Notes: a model not told the origin generated them from the letters alone. A stretch of 52,389 nucleotides of DNA from Nitrosomonadales bacterium (GCA_025408405.1 JANYJE010000082.1:1-52389); one strand, 5' to 3'; counted from the first letter of the stretch, positions 37,101-46,625 are shown. Numbers and translations: made by a program.

Positions 37101-37388
37101 TTATTTAACGCGTTTTGCCGCCGCCAGATAAACCGCGCTGTCTTCGCGCTTGCCAACCGCAACCACGATCACGGTGACGGTGGTGTCTTCCACCTGATAA
37201 ACCAGCCGGTAACCGGCGGCGCGCAGTTTGATTTTGTAGCAGTCCGGCATGGCGGCCAGTCGCGCCGATTCGACGCGCGGCTGGGCCAGCCGCTCGATCA
37301 GTTTCTTTTTGAACTGTGCGCGGATTTGGCTATCCAGCTTCTGCCATTCTTTTTGCGCGGAAGTCTTGAATTCAAGCCTATAGGTCAT
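37101..37388 (-). CDS. RelE/ParE superfamily toxin (RelE-like)
   Basis: A 95-residue basic protein with the RelE pattern: YRLEFKTSAQKEWQKLDSQI, KLIERLAQPRVESARLAAMPDCYKIKLR split across strands, then YRLVYQVEDTTVTVIVVAVGKRE. RelE enzymes cut mRNA in the ribosome A site; the C-terminal Tyr/Arg needed for this (YRLVY, GKRE) are present. It overlaps the upstream antitoxin gene by 11 bases. Intact. Confidence 0.88.
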   Translation of the reverse strand: MTYRLEFKTSAQKEWQKLDSQIRAQFKKKLIERLAQPRVESARLAAMPDCYKIKLRAAGYRLVYQVEDTTVTVIVVAVGKREDSAVYLAAAKRVK

Positions 37389-37623
37389 CCGGCGAAACCT
37401 CGACCGATTTTTCGGATTGGCGTTCTTTGACCAAACGCACCAGCGCCTGGTCGTCCAGTTGATCCATCATCGCCTCGAAAGCGGCCACGGGTACCAGGTA
37501 CGCCGCCGGGCGGTTGTGATTAAGGATCGCCACCGCAAAGCCTTCCGCGCTCTGAATGATGGCCGAGGGGTTTTTCTTCAATTCACTGATGCTGACTGAT
37601 GCATTGGCATAAAGCTGCTCCAT
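37378..37623 (-). CDS. Phd/YefM family antitoxin
   Basis: An 81-residue antitoxin with the Phd/YefM N-terminus (SVSISELKKNPSAIIQSAEG, AVAILNHNRPAAYLVP) that dimerises and binds operator DNA, and an acidic tail for the toxin. ATG 37623 (MEQLYANAS) has GGAGGG 6 bases upstream, so the longer TTG reading is rejected. It precedes and overlaps the RelE-like gene, forming a type II pair. Confidence 0.88.
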   Translation of the reverse strand: MEQLYANASVSISELKKNPSAIIQSAEGFAVAILNHNRPAAYLVPVAAFEAMMDQLDDQALVRLVKERQSEKSVEVSPDDL

Positions 37624-37711
37624 GATGCCCTCCAATTAAGACCAAAATAACGACTTGATTATAGGTCAATCCACCCTGTCGTGATTGGTGATTTTCGGTC
37701 GGCTGACCGAC

Positions 37712-38212
37712 TTATCCGACTTCGTCAACCGCCTGCTCCAGCGTGGCAACCGGCAAATACAGCGCCAGCGGACTATCGACGCAGGCAATAAAACCCAGCT
37801 TGATATAGAACGCTTTGGCCTTGTCGTGTTTGGCATCCACCACGACGGCATACAGCCCCACGCGTTGCGAAAATTCCACCGCCAAACGCAATGCGAATGC
37901 CAGCAGGTCCTGGCCGATGCCTTTGCCCTGATGGCGAATATCCACCGCCAAGCGGCCAATGCGCAGGATGGGGGCGGGATGGCGCGGTAGTTTTGACTGG
38001 GCGGGTAGTGATGCCGTGGCGATCTGGCCCGCGCTCACGGTGACGAAACCGATGACGGTTGCGCCATCATCGGCCAGCGCCACATAGGTCTTGCCGAAGC
38101 CGCGCCGTTGTTGCGGGCCTGCCTGTCGCTGCAGGAATTCGTTCAGCGCGTCGTCGCCGCAATCGAATCCGTTGCGGTTGTGCTGCTTGACTAGCAGTTG
38201 GATGACTGCCAC
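37712..38212 (-). CDS. GNAT-fold N-acetyltransferase toxin (TacT/AtaT type)
   Basis: A 166-residue GNAT protein. Acetyl-CoA binding is shown by LAVDIRHQGKGIGQDLLAFAL (written as LAVDIRHQGKG then IGQDLL), with a preceding FVTVSAGQIA strand and a C-terminal KAFYIKLGFIA. Toxins of this type acetylate aminoacyl-tRNAs and stop translation. It lies 2 bases after a DUF1778 antitoxin gene, the diagnostic partner. A decayed copy of its 3' end is found at 36885-37098. Confidence 0.88.
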   Translation of the reverse strand: MAVIQLLVKQHNRNGFDCGDDALNEFLQRQAGPQQRRGFGKTYVALADDGATVIGFVTVSAGQIATASLPAQSKLPRHPAPILRIGRLAVDIRHQGKGIGQDLLAFALRLAVEFSQRVGLYAVVVDAKHDKAKAFYIKLGFIACVDSPLALYLPVATLEQAVDEVG

Positions 38213-38214
38213 GT

Positions 38215-38478
38215 TTACTTGCGCGCCATGAGTTTGCGCAGTGCGGCCTTGGGTTTGGGCGGTTTTTCCACAGAGGAGGCGAACGCTTCGAAATCGCGCT
38301 GGGTGAGCATGAGCGTGTCGTAGTCCGACACCACGCGCCGCGCGGCTTCGTATGCGTTCTGCAACATGAAGCCGGAAACAGTCGTCCCCATCAGCGCGGC
38401 GGCGCGTTCGATCATGGCTTTGGCGTCGGCGCTGGTGCGCAGATTGATGCGCGATTCGTTGGTGGTAGTTGCTGACAT
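38215..38478 (-). CDS. DUF1778 ribbon-helix-helix antitoxin (TacA-like)
   Basis: An 87-residue antitoxin: RINLRTSADAKAMIERAAAL with FMLQNAYEAARRV is the RHH DNA-binding core, and the C-terminus (about 60-87, FEAFASSVEKPPKP, ALRKLM) is the part that neutralises the GNAT toxin. The ATG at 38478 has GGGAG 8 bases upstream; longer reading rejected. Confidence 0.88.
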   Translation of the reverse strand: MSATTTNESRINLRTSADAKAMIERAAALMGTTVSGFMLQNAYEAARRVVSDYDTLMLTQRDFEAFASSVEKPPKPKAALRKLMARK

Positions 38479-38602
38479 GGTTGTTACTCCCGATTTACGG
38501 ATGCCGATATTGTACGTCAATTTTACGCACATGGCTTATTCGGTAACTGCCGATCGGATTCGTTACATGGCGGCAGGACTGGCGCGGATATAATCGCTGC
38601 CC

Positions 38603-38863
38603 ATGAACTGCCGCCCCCACTGCGCCGCCTGCTGCATTGCCCCATCCATCACCTCGCCGCTGCCCGACATGCCGCAAGGTAAGCCTGCCGGGGTGCCTTG
38701 CGTGCAGCTCGATGATGAGTTGCGTTGCAAGGTGTTCGGCCAACCGGAGCGCCCGGATTTCTGTTGTGGTTTGAGGCCGTCGCAGGAAATGTGCGGCGCA
38801 TCGCGCGAGCAAGCGCTCGCATGGTTAACGCAATTGGAGCAGGCGACGCAGCCCACGGTATAA
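38603..38863 (+). CDS. YkgJ family cysteine-cluster protein
   Basis: An 86-residue protein with eight cysteines in the YkgJ pattern ([33 protein letters not shown]), presumably binding zinc or iron. The family's function is unknown. It sits 7 bases before a DUF1289 gene, another small Cys protein, and the two are probably co-transcribed. Confidence 0.82.
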   Translation: MNCRPHCAACCIAPSITSPLPDMPQGKPAGVPCVQLDDELRCKVFGQPERPDFCCGLRPSQEMCGASREQALAWLTQLEQATQPTV

Positions 38864-38870
38864 TCCGTTC

Positions 38871-39083
38871 ATGCGTTCCCCAGTCACTGCCACCTCTCAT
38901 CTGCAAATCACCGCAGAGTCCCCTTGTGTCGGACATTGCACCACGGTGCTGGGCGACGATGTGTGCCGCAATTGTTTGCGCACGTTCGAGGAGATCACGC
39001 GCTGGGTGGAGATGAGCGAAGACGAGCGCATTGCTGTGAACCGGCGCATCGCGCTGGAGCAGTGGGAGCAACCTGCGGGCTGA
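38871..39083 (+). CDS. DUF1289 domain protein
   Basis: A 70-residue protein with the DUF1289 cysteine motif: SPCVGHCTTVLGDDVCRNC followed by LRTFEEITRWVEMSEDER. Four cysteines probably bind an Fe-S cluster or metal. Function unknown. Start at ATG 38871; the preceding YkgJ-type gene ends 7 bases upstream. Confidence 0.85.
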   Translation: MRSPVTATSHLQITAESPCVGHCTTVLGDDVCRNCLRTFEEITRWVEMSEDERIAVNRRIALEQWEQPAG

Positions 39084-39238
39084 GGCGGGTATAATCCGCG
39101 CCTTGTTTTGCGGCCTCATTCCCGCACAATTTCTACCCTCACCCTGGCCCTGGTGGAACTACTAGCCATTCGACTAAGCCCGCAAGCGGGCAAGTCGCTG
39201 GTTATCTCCCGGCAAGGTAGAGGAAATGATGGAGTTTT

Positions 39239-40063
39239 ATGGACACATTACTGCTTATCAAGGCCGCCATTCTTGGCGTGGTCGAAGGCCTGACCGAATT
39301 CCTTCCCATCTCCAGCACCGGCCATTTGATCGTGGTGGGCAGCTTGCTCAACTTCAACGATGAGCGCGGCAAGTTGTTCGAGATCGTGATCCAGTCGGCG
39401 GCGATCCTGGCGGTGATGTGGGAGTATCGCGCGAAGATCGCTTCGGTGTTCGGCGGTCTGGCGCAGGGACAGGAAAGCGCGCGGCGTTTTATGCTCAATG
39501 TGTTTATCGCTTTTCTGCCGCTGGCCATCATTGGCCTGCTTTTCGGCAAGCACATCAAGGCTGCGCTGTTCAACCCGGTCACGGTGGCGACGACTTCCAT
39601 CATCGGCGCGCTGTTTATCCTGTGGGCAGAAAAGCGCAAGCATACGGTGAACGTGAATACGGTGGACGACTTGAACTGGAAGGATGCGCTGAAGGTCGGC
39701 TTCGCGCAGGCCTTGGCGCTGATACCCGGCACCTCGCGTTCAGGTGCGACCATCATCGGTGGTTTGTTCTTCGGCTTGAGCCGCAAGGCCGCGACGGAAT
39801 TTACCTTCTTCCTGGCGATGCCCACGCTGATCGCCGCGACGCTGTACGAACTCTACAAGGAGCGCGCCCTGCTTTCCATCGACGACCTGGGCATGTGGAC
39901 AGCAGGCTTCGTCGCTTCGTTCATCTCCGCGTTCCTGTGTGTGCGCTGGCTGCTGCGTTACATCAGCAACCACGACTTCACGGTATTCGCGTGGTATAGG
40001 ATTGGGTTCGGCCTGGTGGTACTGGGAACTTATTACAGCGGCCTGGTGGACTGGTCTCTCTAA
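39239..40063 (+). CDS. uppP: undecaprenyl-diphosphatase
   Basis: A 274-residue BacA-type integral membrane phosphatase that recycles undecaprenyl diphosphate for peptidoglycan, O-antigen and similar glycans. The two active-site boxes are present, [15 protein letters not shown] near the N-terminus and PGTSRSG in the second half. GGAG at 39231-39234 precedes the ATG. The 155-base gap upstream holds only a short GCCCGC-AA-GCGGGC stem. Confidence 0.95.
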   Translation: MDTLLLIKAAILGVVEGLTEFLPISSTGHLIVVGSLLNFNDERGKLFEIVIQSAAILAVMWEYRAKIASVFGGLAQGQESARRFMLNVFIAFLPLAIIGLLFGKHIKAALFNPVTVATTSIIGALFILWAEKRKHTVNVNTVDDLNWKDALKVGFAQALALIPGTSRSGATIIGGLFFGLSRKAATEFTFFLAMPTLIAATLYELYKERALLSIDDLGMWTAGFVASFISAFLCVRWLLRYISNHDFTVFAWYRIGFGLVVLGTYYSGLVDWSL

Positions 40064-40073
40064 TTAACTGCGG

Positions 40074-40526
40074 CTAGCTTTGCTCCCACGGCAAGCCCAA
40101 CACACGCCAGCCGTTTGCCGTGTTGCGATGCTTTTCTGCATTCAAGTCCCCCTCGAAACCGGCCAGCACGTTGTAGCAATCGCCATAGCCGGCTTGGGTA
40201 GCGACGTTAGCGGCAAAATGTGAACGTGCGCCGCTGCGGCAGATAAACAGCACCAGCGCTTCCTTGTCCACCTGCTGCTCCAGTGCTGCCAGAAAATGCG
40301 GGTTGGGCTTCATGCCCGGGTAGGTGGCCCATTCGATCTCCACGGCTCCCGGTATGCGTCCGACAAAATCCAACTCCGCGCGTGACCGCACATCGACCAG
40401 TTTGGCGCCCGGCGCCGATTGCAGGATGGCGCAAGCTTCATCCGGCATCAATGCCCCTTCGTACGGCAGGTTCATATCTTTCGCCCGGCTTTGCGCGACG
40501 CCTAGAATTTCTGTAATTTTGCCCAT
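40074..40526 (-). CDS. rhodanese-like domain protein
   Basis: A 150-residue single rhodanese domain with DVRSRAELDFVGRIPGA and the active-site loop CRSGARS carrying the persulfide cysteine. Likely a sulfur-transfer or persulfide-handling protein in the cytoplasm. AAGGA precedes ATG 40526. It converges with uppP (10 bases between stops) and diverges from the CDF transporter gene. Confidence 0.87.
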   Translation of the reverse strand: MGKITEILGVAQSRAKDMNLPYEGALMPDEACAILQSAPGAKLVDVRSRAELDFVGRIPGAVEIEWATYPGMKPNPHFLAALEQQVDKEALVLFICRSGARSHFAANVATQAGYGDCYNVLAGFEGDLNAEKHRNTANGWRVLGLPWEQS

Positions 40527-40605
40527 GATGTTCCTTTATGCGTATTCATAATGTGGGCCGCTAATGCTATTCTTCGCGGTGTCTTTCCATACTAGCGCAA
40601 GCGAC

Positions 40606-41796
40606 ATGAAAAATCCCGGTCACTCGCATACCCGCAGCAAAGCTGATGTCTTTGAACCCGCACATCCGGTGCGCTTTGCTGCTGCGCAGAAAAGCACCTG
40701 GGTCAGCATTATCATCAACATGTTGCTGACCGTATTACAGTTGTTGGCAGGATTTTTCGGCAAATCTCAATCCTTGATGGCTGATGGCCTGCACTCGTTT
40801 TCTGACCTGGTGGCCGATGTGCTGGTGCTGTTCGCCAATCGCCACGGCAACCGCCATGCCGATGCCAACCACCCTTACGGCCACGCGCGCATCGAGACCG
40901 CCGCCTCATTGATTCTCGGCGCCAGCCTGGGTGCGCTGGGCGTTGGACTGCTGATTTCTGCCGGTTTGCGCCTGCAGCACCCTGAACAAGTGCAGGCTGT
41001 ACACCCCTTCACCTTCTGGATTGCGCTGATTGCACTGGCCGCCAAGGAAGGCATGTTCCGTTACATGCTGGCAGTAGCGCAACGTGTGCGCTCGCAAATG
41101 CTGGTTGCCAATGCCTGGCATGCCCGCTCTGACGCGGCTTCTTCACTGGTGGTCATGGTGGGCATTGCCGGCAATCTGATGGGCTATACCTTTCTCGATC
41201 TGGTTGCAGCAGCGGTGGTTGGTGGAATGATTGCGCATATGGGCACCAAGTTTGCGCTGGAGGCTTTGTCAGAATTAGTTGATACAGGACTCTCTGCAGA
41301 GGAAGTCGCGGCGATCCGCAGCACTTTACTTGATACACCTGGCGTCCTCAGCCTGCACGAGCTACGCACGCGCAAGATGGCGGATAATGCGCTGGTTGAC
41401 GCTCATATTCTTGTCCACCCCAAGCTCAGCGTGTCAGAAGGCCATTACATAGCGGAAACGGCGCGTCAGGCAGTGCTGCGCCATCATCATGTACTCGATG
41501 TCATGGTGCACATCGACCCGGAAGATGACGCGCAAGCCAAGCCCAACATTCATCTGCCTGCCCGCGCAGCCCTGCTTGATCATTTGGCGCTGCGCCTGGG
41601 CGAGGCACAGCTTCCATCCAGTCGCGTGGTATTGCACTATCTTGATGGCAAGGTTGATGCAGAACTTTTCTTCGATAACAAGCAAAAGCTCGATGCGGTC
41701 CATATGAAAAACCTGCTGCGCAAGCTGGCCGATATCTGCGTCGACGACCCCTATTTTCGTAGCATCCAGCTTTACCACAGTGACGCACCAATATAG
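40606..41796 (+). CDS. cation diffusion facilitator family metal transporter
   Basis: A 396-residue CDF protein with six membrane helices. The metal site is visible in TM2 (SLMADGLHSFSDLVADVLV as ADGLHSFSD) and TM5 (WHARSDAASS), and the C-terminal cytoplasmic domain begins near DTPGVLSLHELRTRK. It exports zinc, iron or a similar divalent cation. Start is uncertain: ATG 40606 (MKNPGHSH, His-rich) or ATG 40564 upstream; neither has a strong ribosome site. An NtrC-like binding site overlaps its last codons. Confidence 0.85.
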   Translation: MKNPGHSHTRSKADVFEPAHPVRFAAAQKSTWVSIIINMLLTVLQLLAGFFGKSQSLMADGLHSFSDLVADVLVLFANRHGNRHADANHPYGHARIETAASLILGASLGALGVGLLISAGLRLQHPEQVQAVHPFTFWIALIALAAKEGMFRYMLAVAQRVRSQMLVANAWHARSDAASSLVVMVGIAGNLMGYTFLDLVAAAVVGGMIAHMGTKFALEALSELVDTGLSAEEVAAIRSTLLDTPGVLSLHELRTRKMADNALVDAHILVHPKLSVSEGHYIAETARQAVLRHHHVLDVMVHIDPEDDAQAKPNIHLPARAALLDHLALRLGEAQLPSSRVVLHYLDGKVDAELFFDNKQKLDAVHMKNLLRKLADICVDDPYFRSIQLYHSDAPI

Positions 41797-41799
41797 TGC
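41785..41799. promoter_or_regulatory. NtrC (NRI) binding site for glnA
   Basis: GCACCAATATAGTGC is a near-palindrome matching the enteric NtrC consensus (GCACYA-N3-TRGTGC). It lies across the stop codon of the CDF gene, centred about 129 bases upstream of the expected glnA transcript start, a normal enhancer distance. Confidence 0.75.
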
Positions 41800-41894
41800 G
41801 CACCTTGTCATTTCGCCCCAAACTAGCGCGCATAATTTTACCCAAACCTCCTGAGGGTTATGGCAAAATGCCCGCTTTCGCGCAGTTATGAGCG

Positions 41895-41910
41895 TGGCAT
41901 AGTTCGTGCT
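41895..41910 (+). promoter_or_regulatory. sigma-54 promoter of glnA
   Basis: TGGCATAGTTCGTGCT fits the -24/-12 pattern: GG and GC are spaced by exactly ten bases, with one mismatch in the -12 box. Transcription would start near 41921. With the NtrC site upstream and ntrBC nearby, nitrogen control of glnA is expected. Confidence 0.75.
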
Positions 41911-41975
41911 CGCACAAGATTCAGTACAGGTTTTGTTTTATTAGTTTTGTTTTTACGTTTATTGGGAGAGCGATA

Positions 41976-43391
41976 ATGTTCAAGTCTGCAGCAGAAGCAA
42001 TGAAATTAATTCAAGGCGGCGAAATCAAATTTGTCGATTTGCGTTTTACTGATACGCGCGGCAAGGAGCAACACGTATCTGTTCCGGCCAAATACTTTGG
42101 CGATGACAAATTTACTGATGGCCACGCCTTTGACGGCTCCTCCATCGCCGGCTGGAAAGGCATTCAGGCTTCAGACATGCTGTTGCTGCCGGATCCCGCA
42201 TCAGCTTACGTCGATCCGTTCATGGATGAAAGCACACTGGTCATTACCTGTGACGTTATCGAGCCTTCCGACGGCAAGGGTTATGACCGCGATCCACGCT
42301 CTATCGCCAAGCGCGCCGAGGCTTATCTGAAGTCATCCGGCCTGGGCGACACCGCATTTTTCGGCCCTGAGCCAGAATTCTTTATTTTTGACTCGATAAA
42401 CTGGCATGTTGATATGTCCGGCTGTTCCGTCCAAATCAATTCTGAAGAAGCTGCATGGTCTTCCTCCGAGAAATACGAAAGCGGCAACACCGGCCATCGT
42501 CCTACAGTTAAAGGCGGCTACTTCCCCGTTCCTCCAGTAGATTCGCTGCATGACATCCGTTCAGCAATGTGCCTTGCTCTGGAAGAAATCGGCATTGAAG
42601 TAGAAGTTCACCACCATGAAGTGGCCACTGCTGGCCAGTGCGAAATCGGTACAAAATTCAGCACACTGGTCAAGCGCGCTGACCAGACCCAAGCGCTGAA
42701 ATATGTTGTGCACAACGTCGCACACCAGTACGGCAAGACGGCCACATTCATGCCCAAGCCTATCGTAGGCGACAACGGTTCTGGCATGCACGTACACCAG
42801 TCCATCTGGAAAGGTGGCAAGAACCTGTTTGCAGGCAATGGTTACGCGGGCCTGTCTGAGACCGCGCTGTTCTACATCGGCGGCATCATCAAACATGCCA
42901 AGGCATTGAATGCGATTACCAACCCGGGCACCAATTCTTACAAGCGCCTGGTTCCTCACTACGAAGCGCCAACCAAGCTGGCTTACTCGGCAAAAAACCG
43001 TTCTGCTTCGATTCGTATCCCACACGTTGCCAGCGACAAGGCACGCCGCATCGAAACGCGTTTCCCCGACCCGACTGCCAACCCATACCTGTGCTTTGCA
43101 GCGCTGATGATGGCGGGCCTGGACGGTATTCAGAACAAGATTCACCCAGGCGATCCAGCAGACAAAAATCTGTATGACCTCCCACCAGAAGAAGACGCAA
43201 AGATTCCTACCGTTTGCTCTTCACTGGATGAGGCCCTGGCCAATCTGGACAAGGACCGTGAGTTCCTGACTCGCGGCGGTGTATTCTCCAACGACTTCAT
43301 CGATGCATTCATCGCACTGAAGATGGACGAAGTTACCCGCCTGCGCATGACCACTCATCCAGTCGAATTTGATATGTACTACAGTATCTAA
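41976..43391 (+). CDS. glnA: glutamine synthetase, type I
   Basis: A 471-residue GSI. Motifs: [11 protein letters not shown], the ATP/metal block [36 protein letters not shown], and the adenylylation site [11 protein letters not shown], so GlnE control is likely. It makes glutamine from glutamate and ammonia. GGGAGAG lies before the ATG. Sigma-54 promoter and NtrC site upstream; a strong terminator follows. Confidence 0.98.
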   Translation: MFKSAAEAMKLIQGGEIKFVDLRFTDTRGKEQHVSVPAKYFGDDKFTDGHAFDGSSIAGWKGIQASDMLLLPDPASAYVDPFMDESTLVITCDVIEPSDGKGYDRDPRSIAKRAEAYLKSSGLGDTAFFGPEPEFFIFDSINWHVDMSGCSVQINSEEAAWSSSEKYESGNTGHRPTVKGGYFPVPPVDSLHDIRSAMCLALEEIGIEVEVHHHEVATAGQCEIGTKFSTLVKRADQTQALKYVVHNVAHQYGKTATFMPKPIVGDNGSGMHVHQSIWKGGKNLFAGNGYAGLSETALFYIGGIIKHAKALNAITNPGTNSYKRLVPHYEAPTKLAYSAKNRSASIRIPHVASDKARRIETRFPDPTANPYLCFAALMMAGLDGIQNKIHPGDPADKNLYDLPPEEDAKIPTVCSSLDEALANLDKDREFLTRGGVFSNDFIDAFIALKMDEVTRLRMTTHPVEFDMYYSI

Positions 43392-43410
43392 AAAATAAGC
43401 TGGTGAACTG

Positions 43411-43445
43411 CAAAGCGGGGCCTTGGGGCTCCGCTTTGTTTTTTG
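43411..43445 (+). terminator. rho-independent terminator of glnA
   Basis: CAAAGCGGGGCC (43411-43422) pairs with GGCTCCGCTTTG (43427-43438), one G-U pair, then a run of six T. It lies 20 bases after the glnA stop. Confidence 0.87.
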
Positions 43446-43531
43446 GCACGCCCCTTGTGCCTTGCCCGAGTGCTGTTTGTCACAGCACCAAGCTTGACCT
43501 ATACTTCCGCCTCCACCATCGGGGTTTAACC

Positions 43532-43993
43532 ATGAAGTCAATTTACCTGTTTGTCTTATTGTGTCTGAGCATGACCAGTCTGGCACAGGCCGATATTTAC
43601 AAGCGCGTCGATGCGAACGGTCATGTCACCTACTCCAGTGAACCATTAAAAGGCGCTAAAAAACTTAGTCTTGAGCCGCTACCTACCATGCAATCCACAC
43701 GCTCAGGCCCGAAAGACTTCCCCAAAGTTGACAACCAGACACAAAAGAATCGCGACACTGCGCGCCGCGCCATTCTGGAAGACGAATTGGCCTCCGAGGA
43801 AAAGCTGCTGGCAGAGGCGCGTCAAAGCCTGAGTGAAGCCGAGTCCAATCCAGAAACCTATAAGGGCAAGGATGGCAAAACGTATCGCAATGTCGCCAAA
43901 TATGATGAAAAAGTAAAAGCTGCTAGAGATGATATTGACGCGCATGAGAAAAATATCGAGGCGCTTAAGACTGAGATATCTAATCTGCATTAA
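43532..43993 (+). CDS. DUF4124 domain periplasmic protein
   Basis: A 153-residue protein with a signal peptide (cleavage near LAQA, residue 20), a DUF4124 domain (DIYKRVDANGHVTYSSEP), and a long charged helical second half (about 70-153) that could be a coiled coil. The DUF4124 domain recurs in betaproteobacteria; its role is unknown. Start at ATG 43532, after the glnA terminator. Confidence 0.8.
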   Translation: MKSIYLFVLLCLSMTSLAQADIYKRVDANGHVTYSSEPLKGAKKLSLEPLPTMQSTRSGPKDFPKVDNQTQKNRDTARRAILEDELASEEKLLAEARQSLSEAESNPETYKGKDGKTYRNVAKYDEKVKAARDDIDAHEKNIEALKTEISNLH

Positions 43994-44030
43994 TTTCATT
44001 TGCTGGCATGTTTTCTGCTAATAGATACAC

Positions 44031-45074
44031 ATGCCCATCTCTAACCTACCCACGCTAGAACATCTCACTACTGCGATCATCCTGCTGGATGACCAGTCGC
44101 GTGTTGCCTATCTTAACCCCGCAGCAGAAAATCTTTTTGCCTTGAGCAAAACCCATCTGCTGGGGCACCCGCTGCAACACGCATTCACCCATACCGGGCA
44201 ATTATTCAACACCATACAGTCAGCGCTTGCCAACCATGCCAGCCATATTGAGCACGACCTGACCCTAGGCACTTACACAGCCGGGAGCAAATTTCACCTG
44301 AGTTGCACTGCCACCCAATTGCAACTGCCCCCCTATGCCCTGATGCTTGAGTTTCACACTATTGACCGGCCGCTCAAACTGGCGCGTGAAGAGCAAATGA
44401 TCGACCAGACCCAGGCAAACCGCCTGTTGTTGCGCAATCTTGCGCATGAAATCAAGAACCCTCTGGGAGGCATACGCGGTGCCGCACAACTGCTGGAACA
44501 TGAGCTGGATAAACCCGCACTGCGCGAATATACCCAAGTCGTGATACAGGAGGCTGACCGCCTGCGTTCACTGATGGAAAATCTGCTGACGCCACAGCAC
44601 GAGCCCCATTTTTGTGCGCTCAACATTCATGAGGTACTGGAGCGGGTGCGCAGCGTTGTGCTGGCCGAATTTCCCGAGAGCCTGCATATCCAGCGGGACT
44701 ATGACATCAGCCTGCCGCCTTTGTCTGGTGACAAGGAGCAATTGATACAGGTCATACTTAACATCGTGCGCAATGCGGCTCAGGCCATGCAGGGCAAGGG
44801 GGACATCGTGTTGCGCACGCGCATTTCGCGCCAGGTGACCTTGATGAAGAAGCGTCATCGTCTGGCCATAATGGTGCAGATTATAGACAATGGGCCCGGT
44901 GTCCCTGAGCATCTACGTGACAAGATTTTTTATCCTCTGGTCTCGGGCCGTACCGACGGCCACGGATTGGGCCTTACCCTGGCACAGGATTTTGTCAGTC
45001 AGCATCAGGGCAGCATTGAATTTGAAAGTGAACCCGGGCGCACCAGCTTTACCGTGATGCTGCCCCTTAAATAG
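44031..45074 (+). CDS. ntrB: nitrogen-regulation sensor histidine kinase NtrB
   Basis: A 347-residue cytoplasmic kinase with an N-terminal PAS domain (about 1-110), the phosphoacceptor His139 in NLAHEIKNPLGG, and the ATP-binding N, G boxes NIVRNAAQAM, DNGPGVPEHL and GHGLGLTLA. No membrane segment, as in the NtrB family. With PII it senses nitrogen status and phosphorylates NtrC, encoded next. Confidence 0.93.
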   Translation: MPISNLPTLEHLTTAIILLDDQSRVAYLNPAAENLFALSKTHLLGHPLQHAFTHTGQLFNTIQSALANHASHIEHDLTLGTYTAGSKFHLSCTATQLQLPPYALMLEFHTIDRPLKLAREEQMIDQTQANRLLLRNLAHEIKNPLGGIRGAAQLLEHELDKPALREYTQVVIQEADRLRSLMENLLTPQHEPHFCALNIHEVLERVRSVVLAEFPESLHIQRDYDISLPPLSGDKEQLIQVILNIVRNAAQAMQGKGDIVLRTRISRQVTLMKKRHRLAIMVQIIDNGPGVPEHLRDKIFYPLVSGRTDGHGLGLTLAQDFVSQHQGSIEFESEPGRTSFTVMLPLK

Positions 45075-45086
45075 CCGGTGAACCCT

Positions 45087-46487
45087 ATGCTAAAGCCTGT
45101 CTGGATTATTGACGACGACCGCTCCATACGCTGGGTGCTTGAAAAAGCACTGGCGCGCGAGGGCATTGCGTTTAAAAGTTTCGCTTCTGCAGATGATGCT
45201 TTGGCAACGCTCCAGCATGAGGCCCCGCAAATAGTCATCAGCGATATACGCATGCCCGGCAGTTCCGGCCTGGATTTGCTACAAAACTTGCGCTTACGCT
45301 ACCCTCATTTGCCTGTCATCATCATGACGGCCTATTCGGATCTGGAAAGTGCCGTGTCCGCCTTTCAGGGCGGAGCATTCGAGTACTTGCCCAAGCCTTT
45401 CGACATAGACCATGCTGTTGCATTGATACGGCGCGCGCTGGAGCAAAGCCAGCGCAAGAATATCCCCGCCGAAGACCATGCGGCGGCGCCTGACATCCTT
45501 GGGCAGGCACCGTCAATGCAGGAGGTGTTTCGCGCCATCGGCCGTCTTGCACATTCCCATGCCACCGTACTGATTAATGGTGAATCTGGCACCGGCAAAG
45601 AACTGGTAGCACACGCCCTGCACCGCCACAGCCCTCGTTCTGACAAACCTTTCATCGCCATCAACACCGCTGCCATTCCCAAGGATTTACTCGAATCCGA
45701 GTTGTTCGGCCACGAGCGCGGCGCCTTCACCGGCGCCGCCACCACGCGACATGGACGTTTCGAGCAGGCAGAAGGAGGCACACTATTCCTCGACGAAATC
45801 GGCGATATGCCTGCCGATTTGCAAACACGCTTGCTGCGCGTGCTGTCCGATGGCAACTTCTATCGGGTTGGAGGCCACCAGCCGATCAAGGCCAATGTGC
45901 GCATCATCGCCGCCACCCATCAGAATCTCGATGAGCGTGTCAAGCAAGGCATGTTCCGCGAAGACCTGTTTCACCGCCTCAATGTCATCCGCCTGCGCTT
46001 ACCTCCCTTGCGCGAACGGCGCGAGGATATTCCCTTGCTGGCAAAATATTTCTTGCAGAAAAGTGCCAGCGAATTGGGAGTTGAGTCGCGAACACTGAGT
46101 GACACTGCGTTGCGTTATCTTGCTGCACAGGATTTCCCCGGCAACGTGAGACAACTGGAAAATCTCTGCCACTGGCTCACCGTCATGACGCCGACGCAGC
46201 AGGTTGAAGTCGCTGATTTACCCCCCGAGTTGCGCGAGAATCAGGTGCTCGCCACATCTGCAGCTGACTGGCGCAGCGCATTGCGCGTGCAGGTCACACT
46301 CGCGCTACAACGCGCAGAGCCGCACATCCTGGACTGTTTCAGCCAGCAATTTGAGCGCACGCTGATTACCCAAGCCCTGCAACATACTGGTGGCCGCCGC
46401 ATTGAAGCTGCAACGCTCCTCGGCATGGGACGCAATACCCTGACACGCAAGATTCAGGAACTGGGGCTGGATGCCGAAAATTCATAG
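45087..46487 (+). CDS. ntrC: nitrogen-regulation response regulator NtrC
   Basis: A 466-residue sigma-54 activator: receiver domain with Asp53 as the phosphorylation site, AAA+ domain with Walker A GESGTGKE (165-172) and the sigma-54-contacting GAFTGA (212-217), and a C-terminal Fis-like helix-turn-helix (about 420-466). ATG 45087 is preferred to GTG 45078, since GGTG lies 6 bases before it. It should act at the glnA site 41785-41799. Confidence 0.94.
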   Translation: MLKPVWIIDDDRSIRWVLEKALAREGIAFKSFASADDALATLQHEAPQIVISDIRMPGSSGLDLLQNLRLRYPHLPVIIMTAYSDLESAVSAFQGGAFEYLPKPFDIDHAVALIRRALEQSQRKNIPAEDHAAAPDILGQAPSMQEVFRAIGRLAHSHATVLINGESGTGKELVAHALHRHSPRSDKPFIAINTAAIPKDLLESELFGHERGAFTGAATTRHGRFEQAEGGTLFLDEIGDMPADLQTRLLRVLSDGNFYRVGGHQPIKANVRIIAATHQNLDERVKQGMFREDLFHRLNVIRLRLPPLRERREDIPLLAKYFLQKSASELGVESRTLSDTALRYLAAQDFPGNVRQLENLCHWLTVMTPTQQVEVADLPPELRENQVLATSAADWRSALRVQVTLALQRAEPHILDCFSQQFERTLITQALQHTGGRRIEAATLLGMGRNTLTRKIQELGLDAENS

Positions 46488-46625
46488 CCCCTTTACGGCA
46501 AGTGGATTAAATATGGGAAAGCTGCGAAAATATGCGCCGTCTGAGTTCTGTCCGGCGAAAATTGATCCGGTGGCAGGCCGGCATGCAACACAAACCACAT
46601 ATCATTCAGATTGTCTGGAGCTTTC

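Noticed and set aside
39178-39191. GCCCGC-AA-GCGGGC stem upstream of uppP
   Set aside because: Short, with no U-run on either strand; not supported as a terminator.
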